Below are positions 1-5,172 of a DNA stretch of 8,059 bases, piece by piece. Every line of letters begins with the position of its first letter. Within the stretch, counting starts at the first letter, position 1. The notes below the pieces were generated by a model. The model did no database searches and was not told the DNA's origin. It worked only from the letters and a program-made list of their open reading frames with translations. The translations under genes were made by a program, and so were the position numbers. The DNA lies in contig JAGCZK010000013.1 of the NCBI GenBank assembly GCA_017960065.1, positions 1 to 8,059 of the forward strand, written 5' to 3'. The stretch is from Paludibacteraceae bacterium. GTDB taxonomy: Bacteria; Bacteroidota; Bacteroidia; Bacteroidales; Paludibacteraceae.

Positions 1-980
1 TAGATCATCGGGAAGTGTTTCTTGGTCTCTTCGGGATCCTTGTGCGTCACGTCGAGATAGACGTAGTCGCTACCGGCCAGTTTCATTTCGACATCGATGC
101 TCCGGGCCACAATGTCGCGCGGCGCCAGCGACCCACGCTTGTCATACTTGTGCATAAACTCCTCGCCCTTGATGGTCCTCAAGATGCCCCCATAGCCGCG
201 CATCGCCTCGGTAATCAGGAAGGAGGGGCGCTCGCCGGGATTATAGAGCGACGTCGGGTGAAACTGCACGAACTCCATGTCTTTGACCAGGCCTTTGGCC
301 CGATAGACCATGGCGATACCATCGCCCGTGGCAATGGGCGGGTTGGTGGTCGATTCGTAAATCTGGCCGATACCACCGGTGGCCATCAGCGTCACTTTCG
401 ACAAAAAAGTGTGCACATGGCGCGTATTGGGGTTCAGCACATACACGCCGTAGCACTCGATGCCCGGAGTGGTGTGCTTCACATCCCATCCCAAATGGTG
501 TTGGGTAATCAGGTCGATGGCAAAACAGCCCTCAAAAATCTCGATGTTGGGGTGCGCCTTGATGCGCTCCATCAGGGCCCGCTGGATTTCGGCTCCCGTC
601 GAATCCTTGTGGTGCAAAATGCGGAACTCGGAGTGTCCGCCCTCTTTGTGCAGGTCGAACTCGTTTTTCTCATTGCGGTCGAAATCGACCCCCCACTTCA
701 CCAATTCGGCAATCTGCGCCGGCGCCTCGGTGACCACTTTGCGCACCGCCGCCTCATCGCACGCGCCGTCGCCGGCAATGAGCGTGTCCTGTATATGTTT
801 TTCGAAATCATCGATCGGCGAGGTGACCGAGGCCACTCCCCCCTGCGCCAGATTGGTGTTTGACTCTACCAGCTGGCTTTTGCAGAGAATGCCTACCTTG
901 CCCTTGTCGGCCACTTTGAGGGCGAAACTCATGCCGGCAATGCCACTGCCGATAACGAGGAAATCGAATTTGCGTACCAT
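1..980 (-). CDS. nadB: L-aspartate oxidase NadB (C-terminus cut off by window edge)
   Basis: NadB is a cytoplasmic FAD enzyme that oxidises L-aspartate to iminoaspartate, the first step of de novo NAD synthesis; NadA then makes quinolinate. Translating from the ATG at 980-978 gives 326 uninterrupted residues to the edge. Seen directly: an N-terminal FAD-binding Rossmann motif VIGSGIAGMSFA (residues 9-20), the NTNLAQGGVAS signature (41-51), EGGHSEFRILH (113-123), ATGGIGQIY (200-208), QFHPTSLY (239-246) and LAPRDIVARSID (285-296), whose Arg288 is expected to be a catalytic arginine. LAQGGVA together with the spacing of EGGHS, HPT and APRD favours NadB over the related FrdA/SdhA flavoproteins. 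The family is usually about 520-540 residues, so roughly 200 C-terminal residues, including the helical domain, lie outside the window. No frameshift is present. The start lacks a Shine-Dalgarno sequence, as is normal in Bacteroidota. The gene sits behind a terminator, so it is probably transcribed separately from the glycanase genes. No nadA or nadC is visible. Confidence 0.95.
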   Translation of the reverse strand, partial: MVRKFDFLVIGSGIAGMSFALKVADKGKVGILCKSQLVESNTNLAQGGVASVTSPIDDFEKHIQDTLIAGDGACDEAAVRKVVTEAPAQIAELVKWGVDFDRNEKNEFDLHKEGGHSEFRILHHKDSTGAEIQRALMERIKAHPNIEIFEGCFAIDLITQHHLGWDVKHTTPGIECYGVYVLNPNTRHVHTFLSKVTLMATGGIGQIYESTTNPPIATGDGIAMVYRAKGLVKDMEFVQFHPTSLYNPGERPSFLITEAMRGYGGILRTIKGEEFMHKYDKRGSLAPRDIVARSIDVEMKLAGSDYVYLDVTHKDPEETKKHFPMI

Positions 981-1005
981 ATTTTGCTAAGTTGTTTACA
1001 AAAAA

Positions 1006-1013
1006 CAAAGTTA
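1006..1013 (-). promoter_or_regulatory. Possible -7 promoter element for nadB
   Basis: The minus strand reads TAACTTTG here, an exact match to the Bacteroidota -7 consensus TAnnTTTG. It lies 25 bases before the nadB start, which would give a leader of about 20 nucleotides. No TTTG -33 element occurs at the expected 19-21 base spacing; that position falls inside the terminator hairpin at 1019-1047. The site is therefore only a half-match and may be chance in an AT-rich stretch. Confidence 0.35.
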
Positions 1014-1047
1014 CAAAAAAAGGAGGATGAATGTACCATCCTCCTTT
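1014..1047 (-). terminator. Rho-independent terminator after the GH16 gene
   Basis: An 11-bp perfect inverted repeat, AAAGGAGGATG (1019-1029) and CATCCTCCTTT (1037-1047), encloses a 7-base loop. On the minus strand it is followed directly by a run of seven T (1021-1015), partly shared with the stem. This is a strong intrinsic terminator for transcription leaving the GH16 gene, whose stop is about 90 bases upstream. On the plus strand the T-run is poor and there is no gene to terminate, so the minus orientation is preferred. Confidence 0.85.
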
Positions 1048-1136
1048 ACATTTTATCGCTGTGCGGTCAAATCAGCCCGTTAAGTGCTGCAGTCCGGCTT
1101 TGATTAAAAGTTTACAAATTAACCGACGGGACAAAT

Positions 1137-2747
1137 TTATTTTTTGATGAACTTCACCGTTTGGGTCGCTCCACCAAGGAATTCCACACGCAGGAAATAG
1201 ATGCCCGGGGTCAGGCCGGCCACCTCCACTTCGCGGGTATCGGCCGAATAGGGCACCGGCAATACGCCGCCGTTCATCGAAACGACTTTCAGCGACCGGA
1301 TTTCCTGATCGCCGCTGAGACGGACTCGATCGGAAGCCGGATTCGGATAAACCGAAATCTCTGGTACCGCTGCCGATGCCTCGTTTACGGCAGAGGGGCA
1401 GCTGACGGGTGCCAGTCGGACATTGGTGATGGTATAGGTCGTGTTGGCCGGCCCGTTATCGACCGACAACACCACATCGGGCGAGGTCAGCAGTTGTTCG
1501 GGGGTTGCCGTAACACTAAAGTTTCGGGCCGTATTGGCCGTCAAGGCCAGCGTATTGTTCTTGAACAGCTGGTTGGTGTTGTCGTTCTTCGATTCGATGT
1601 ACAGGCTCACGGTCGAAGCCTTCGTTGCCGTAATGGTGCCGGACAGCCGGTATTGGGTGTTCGACTTCAGGGTTTTGGCCATTCCCGAATAAACGGCATA
1701 CAAATTCGCATAATTGCCGTTGGCATTCACCGTAAGGGTCGTTCCATTGTAAGCGGAAAGTCCTCCAACTTCGTTCCAATTGCCCCCTTCGTTCACCACA
1801 TTACGTTGGGCCGTATAGGTGCGGAACGGGTTATCGCAATCAGTGTCGGGCTCGTTGGCATCCCCTCCCGAACATTCGGCAGTGTTGCTGTTCAGGATAG
1901 AGCCGGGATAAGTCGTGCGGTCTTGGTAGATACGGATCCAATCCACCAGCATCTGCCCGGATTGGAAGTCTTCGGCCACGTTATAACTCACATAGCTGCC
2001 ACCGAGGGCCACGTTCAAAATCATGTAGGCTTCGTAGCCGACAAACGCATAACGGCCGTTCGACTCGTTGGTGGCATCGCCATTGCTCATAGTACATACC
2101 GTAATCTCTTGCGAGGTAGGCGTCGCCTTGAAATAGCCGCGCACTTGGGTCGGTGTCCACTCCATACCATAAACATGGAATCCGTTGGAAAGGTTTTCGC
2201 TATAGGTGTAGCTCTGTCCGTAATTGACATTCTGATAGCCTCCGTTGATACCATTGTTGTTCCAGTGGTAAGTGTTCAGGGTTTTGCGCCAGGTCGTGGC
2301 ATCGCCGGTACACATCACTTCCATGATGTCAAATTCGCCGCAATAGGGCCAGGCGCCTCCTCGGGCGGTACCCAGCATCCAGAAGGCGGGCCACACACCG
2401 GCCTTGCCCTGGGGCACTTTGATCAAGGCCTCGATACGGCCGTACTTGCACTGCACCTTGCCTTGGGTTTTGATACGTGCGGAAGTGAAATCCGACCCGT
2501 TGTAGCTTTCGCGTTTGGCGGTAATCACCAATTTGCCGTCTTCGACCTTCACGTTGTCGGGACGGGAGGTGTAATACTGCGATTCGCCATTGCCCCAGCC
2601 CCAGTTACCGGTGCCGGTTTCGTAGGTCCAGGTCGTCGTGTTCAGATTGTCGCATTCAAACTCGTCGGCCCACACCAGTTCGTAGGCTGCATGCGTTTGA
2701 ATCAGGGCTATGCAGAACAGCCCTAAGGAGAGAAGGGTTCTTTTCAT
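1137..2747 (-). CDS. Secreted GH16 endo-beta-glucanase (laminarinase-like) with T9SS sorting domain
   Basis: The 536-residue protein is predicted to hydrolyse internal bonds of a beta-glucan, most likely beta-1,3 or mixed beta-1,3/1,4. Domains in order: a Sec signal peptide (residues 1-20, cleavage after THA); a GH16 catalytic domain (about 22-277) with GVWPAFWMLG (117-126) and the catalytic motif GEFDIMEVM (137-145); a Cys-containing acidic linker (about 289-307); a beta-sandwich module of carbohydrate-binding type (about 308-450); and a type A T9SS C-terminal sorting domain (about 464-536) with VYPNPASD, LTPGIYFLRV and the terminal KFIKK. In GH16 the ExDxxE residues are nucleophile Glu138, Asp140 and acid/base Glu143, all present; the extra Met is the beta-bulge form found in laminarinases. 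The enzyme should cross the inner membrane by Sec and the outer membrane by T9SS, ending at the cell surface or outside. The ATG is fixed by the signal peptide and the promoter just upstream. The exact substrate and the function of the beta-sandwich module are inferred. Confidence 0.9.
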   Translation of the reverse strand: MKRTLLSLGLFCIALIQTHAAYELVWADEFECDNLNTTTWTYETGTGNWGWGNGESQYYTSRPDNVKVEDGKLVITAKRESYNGSDFTSARIKTQGKVQCKYGRIEALIKVPQGKAGVWPAFWMLGTARGGAWPYCGEFDIMEVMCTGDATTWRKTLNTYHWNNNGINGGYQNVNYGQSYTYSENLSNGFHVYGMEWTPTQVRGYFKATPTSQEITVCTMSNGDATNESNGRYAFVGYEAYMILNVALGGSYVSYNVAEDFQSGQMLVDWIRIYQDRTTYPGSILNSNTAECSGGDANEPDTDCDNPFRTYTAQRNVVNEGGNWNEVGGLSAYNGTTLTVNANGNYANLYAVYSGMAKTLKSNTQYRLSGTITATKASTVSLYIESKNDNTNQLFKNNTLALTANTARNFSVTATPEQLLTSPDVVLSVDNGPANTTYTITNVRLAPVSCPSAVNEASAAVPEISVYPNPASDRVRLSGDQEIRSLKVVSMNGGVLPVPYSADTREVEVAGLTPGIYFLRVEFLGGATQTVKFIKK

Positions 2748-2773
2748 GGTTCTTTGATTTTTGGTTGGTCCTG

Positions 2774-2805
2774 CAAAAATAGGAGAGACCTACCCCCTTT
2801 CCAAA
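2774..2805 (-). promoter_or_regulatory. Bacteroidota-type promoter of the GH16 gene
   Basis: On the minus strand a -33 element TTTG (2805-2802) and a -7 element TATTTTTG (2781-2774) are separated by exactly 20 bases. Both match the consensus TTTG-N19-21-TAnnTTTG used by the primary sigma factor of Bacteroidota. Transcription should start near 2767, leaving a leader of about 20 nucleotides before the ATG at 2747. The GH16 gene can therefore be expressed independently of the upstream GH3 operon. No operator-like repeat is seen next to it. Confidence 0.75.
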
Positions 2806-2862
2806 TTTGAAACCGCCTAAAAATTTCGCCCGACTACATCACAAAGAGCCCCCTGTTACGTC

Positions 2863-2895
2863 AAAAACGCCGTACAAGCAATTGTACGGCGTTTT
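2863..2895 (-). terminator. Rho-independent terminator after the GH3 gene
   Basis: A 14-bp perfect inverted repeat, AAAACGCCGTACAA (2864-2877) and TTGTACGGCGTTTT (2882-2895), has a 4-base loop. On the minus strand it ends in a run of five T (2867-2863), four of them also in the stem. It begins about 30 bases beyond the GH3 stop codon and 58 bases before the GH16 -33 element. This placement separates the two transcription units. The stem is nearly symmetric, so activity in both directions is possible, but no plus-strand gene enters it. Confidence 0.85.
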
Positions 2896-2925
2896 GGTAA
2901 GTTTTTTAACGTTTCGTTGCCGGGC

Positions 2926-5172
2926 TTATTCCTCCAACATGAAATGGCTTTCCAGTCCGGTGTCGCTCGAAGAGGCGATCCAAACATTGAAAGAGCCCGG
3001 CTCGGCATACGATTTGCCGTCGGCAGCGTGGTAGAAGGCCAGCATGTCGGGCGTAATGGTAAACGACACGGTCTGCGTCTCGCCCGGAGCAATGGTCACT
3101 TTCTGGAAGCCCTTCAGCTCGCGACAGGGACGGGTCGAAGATCCGGCCACGTCTTGCACATAGAGTTGGACCACTTCCTGACCCTCGCGCGTGCCCGTGT
3201 TCTTCACTTCGCACCACACCTCGATGCTGCCATTCTTGCTCAGCACCGGATTCGACACTTGGATCTTGTTGTACTCAAAGGTGGTATAAGACAAACCATA
3301 GCCAAACGGATAGAGAGGCTTGTAACCCACCTCGAGCCAATAGCTCGAAAAGCCCAACGAAGTTTGTTTGGCCTCCACCGGAATGTCTTTGAGCAATACG
3401 GCGTCGTCGCCCGCCGGACGGCCTGTCAGTTTCTGGTTGTAATAGATAGGCACCTGACCCACCATTTTGGGGAAGGTTACCGGCAATTTGCCCGACGGGT
3501 TGACACGGCCGAAAATCAGGTCGGACAAAGCGGGACCGGCCATCGTACCTCCGTGGAAAGCATACAGCACGCCGTCGCATTTGTCAATTTCGGCACCAAT
3601 GGTCAACGGACGACCGGCCATCACCACCAGCACCATAGGCTTGCCCGACTTGGCTACCTCATCGATGAGTTTGGACTGGGCACCGGGCAACGACAAATCG
3701 GCACGGCACTTGGCCTCGCCCGAAAGGATGGCTTCCTCGCCGACAAACAGCAACACCACGTCGGAACGGCGTGCAGCGGCCACTGCGGCGGCAATTTCGG
3801 TTTCGCTCTCGTCGCGGCTATAGGCCAAGCCGGCGGCATAGTTCACTTTTACGCGCTCGCCACACTCTGCGGTAAGGGCTCTGAGCGGCGTGACACAGTG
3901 GCTGGGTTCGGCATCGAAGCACCAGGTACCCAACTGCTCGACCGGGGCATTGGCCATCGGACCGATGACGGCAATGGACTGCACATTGTCGGTCAAAGGC
4001 AGCACCTGCTCTTCGTTCTTGAGCAGCACCACACTTTCGGTGGCCAGACGCTTGGCCGTTTCGAGGTGGTCCTGGGCATAGAAGACGGCCGTACGGGTCG
4101 TGTCGCAATACGGGTTTTCGAACAATCCGAGTTGGAATTTGAGGCGCAGCACATTGCGCACGGCATTGTCGAGCACCGATTCCTTCACCTTGCCGGTTTT
4201 GACCAACTCCTCGAGTAAAGGCCAATAGACATGGCTCATCATGTCGAGATCCACCCCGGCATTGATCGAATGAATGGCGGCCTCGTCCAAGGTTTCGCAG
4301 AAAGCCTGCACCTTGAGCTGCTCAATCGAATAATAGTCGCTGACCACCATGCCGTTCCAGCCCCACTCCCCGCGCAACAGGTCGTTGAACAGGTACTTGT
4401 TGGCCGAGGCCGGCATACCGTTGATTTCGTTAAAACTGGTCATGAATGTGGCACAGCCGGCATCGGCGGCCGCCTTAAACGGAGGCAGGATGTAGTCGTG
4501 CAGCGTCTCTTGCGAAATGTCGGCGATGTTGTAGTCGCGACCGCCCTGCGACATGCCGTAGGCGGCAAAATGTTTGGCACAAGCGGCCAACGACGTCGGA
4601 GCATTCAACTCCTCGCCTTGCAGGCCCTTGATCATGGCCACCCCCAGGCGCGAGGTCAGATAAGCGTCCTCGCCCAAGCTCTCGGCAATACGGCCCCAAC
4701 GCGGGTCGCGGGTAACGTCGATCATCGGCGTGTAGGTATGACGGATACCGTCGGCCGTAGCTTCAACAGCGGCGATGCGCGACGCCGCTTCGACCAACTC
4801 GTCGTTGAACGAAGCCGCCTGGCCCAGAGGAATCGGGAAGATGGTCTTGTAGCCATGAATCACATCGCGGCCAAAGAGCAAAGGAATGCCCAACTCCGAC
4901 TCTTCAACGGCCACGCGCTGCAAGCGGTTGGCCATTTCGCCCGAACAGTTGAGCACCGAACCCACTTGTCCGTCGCGGATGTCGTTTTCGAGGCGTTCGG
5001 CCTGCCAACTGCCATCAAGCAAGTTGAGTTGGCCGATTTTCTCCCTCAGGGTCATTTTCGACAACAAGGCCTCCACCTCTTCGGTATATGCCTCTTTCTG
5101 CTTTTGCTGTTGACACGCCACCAGCCCCATGGCCAACACGGGAACAAGCAGCAAGGATCGGAATCTCATCAT
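2926..5172 (-). CDS. GH3 beta-glucosidase, lipoprotein (BglX-like)
   Basis: The 748-residue exo-acting glycosidase is predicted to remove terminal beta-glucosyl residues from oligosaccharides. The N-terminus is a lipoprotein signal with lipobox LVAC, so Cys20 would be lipidated; the following QQQKQKEA lacks the acidic stretch typical of surface-exported lipoproteins, which favours a periplasm-facing location. GH3 N-terminal barrel (about 28-350): DVTRDPRWGRIAESLGED (152-169), CAKHFAAYG (198-206) and VVSDYY (276-281), where Asp279 is the expected nucleophile. C-terminal alpha/beta sandwich (about 377-570): VVLLKNE (381-387) and LSGEAKCR (483-490), where Glu486 is the likely acid/base. A fibronectin III-like domain (about 634-747) closes the protein with GYGLSYTTFEY just before it. 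This is the full domain set and length of BglX-type enzymes. The ATG at 5172-5170 overlaps the upstream TGA as ATGA, implying translational coupling; the next codon is also Met, so a start three bases later is possible. Beta-1,3-linked substrate preference is inferred from neighbours; a xylosidase or another glucosidase linkage is not excluded. Confidence 0.9.
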   Translation of the reverse strand: MMRFRSLLLVPVLAMGLVACQQQKQKEAYTEEVEALLSKMTLREKIGQLNLLDGSWQAERLENDIRDGQVGSVLNCSGEMANRLQRVAVEESELGIPLLFGRDVIHGYKTIFPIPLGQAASFNDELVEAASRIAAVEATADGIRHTYTPMIDVTRDPRWGRIAESLGEDAYLTSRLGVAMIKGLQGEELNAPTSLAACAKHFAAYGMSQGGRDYNIADISQETLHDYILPPFKAAADAGCATFMTSFNEINGMPASANKYLFNDLLRGEWGWNGMVVSDYYSIEQLKVQAFCETLDEAAIHSINAGVDLDMMSHVYWPLLEELVKTGKVKESVLDNAVRNVLRLKFQLGLFENPYCDTTRTAVFYAQDHLETAKRLATESVVLLKNEEQVLPLTDNVQSIAVIGPMANAPVEQLGTWCFDAEPSHCVTPLRALTAECGERVKVNYAAGLAYSRDESETEIAAAVAAARRSDVVLLFVGEEAILSGEAKCRADLSLPGAQSKLIDEVAKSGKPMVLVVMAGRPLTIGAEIDKCDGVLYAFHGGTMAGPALSDLIFGRVNPSGKLPVTFPKMVGQVPIYYNQKLTGRPAGDDAVLLKDIPVEAKQTSLGFSSYWLEVGYKPLYPFGYGLSYTTFEYNKIQVSNPVLSKNGSIEVWCEVKNTGTREGQEVVQLYVQDVAGSSTRPCRELKGFQKVTIAPGETQTVSFTITPDMLAFYHAADGKSYAEPGSFNVWIASSSDTGLESHFMLEE
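5169..5172 (-). promoter_or_regulatory. ATGA stop/start overlap coupling the phosphorylase-like gene and GH3
   Basis: On the minus strand the four bases ATGA hold the GH3 start codon (5172-5170) and the stop codon TGA of the preceding large gene (5171-5169). There is no recognisable Shine-Dalgarno sequence before the GH3 start and no room for a separate promoter outside coding sequence. The two genes therefore very likely share an mRNA, with GH3 translated by ribosomes that terminate on, or re-initiate after, the upstream gene. Confidence 0.8.

Noticed and set aside
15..863. A 282-codon plus-strand open frame at the left edge.
   Set aside because: It is the in-register antisense of nadB, whose motifs are intact on the minus strand.
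1..980. Fumarate reductase or succinate dehydrogenase flavoprotein instead of NadB.
   Set aside because: The LAQGGVA signature and the arrangement of EGGHS, HPT and APRD are those of L-aspartate oxidase, and no iron-sulfur or membrane-anchor subunit gene is adjacent in the window.
1048..1136. A possible small RNA or peptide gene between the GH16 stop and its terminator.
   Set aside because: The 89 bases show no start codon with a supported frame, no promoter with correct spacing and no clear hairpin; they read as an ordinary 3' untranslated region.
1161..2726. A 521-codon open frame on the plus strand inside the GH16 gene.
   Set aside because: It lies codon-for-codon opposite GH16 and is open only because GH16 hardly uses TTA, CTA and TCA codons. 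The translation has no domain-like pattern, while the minus strand has a full GH16 enzyme with signal peptide and sorting domain.
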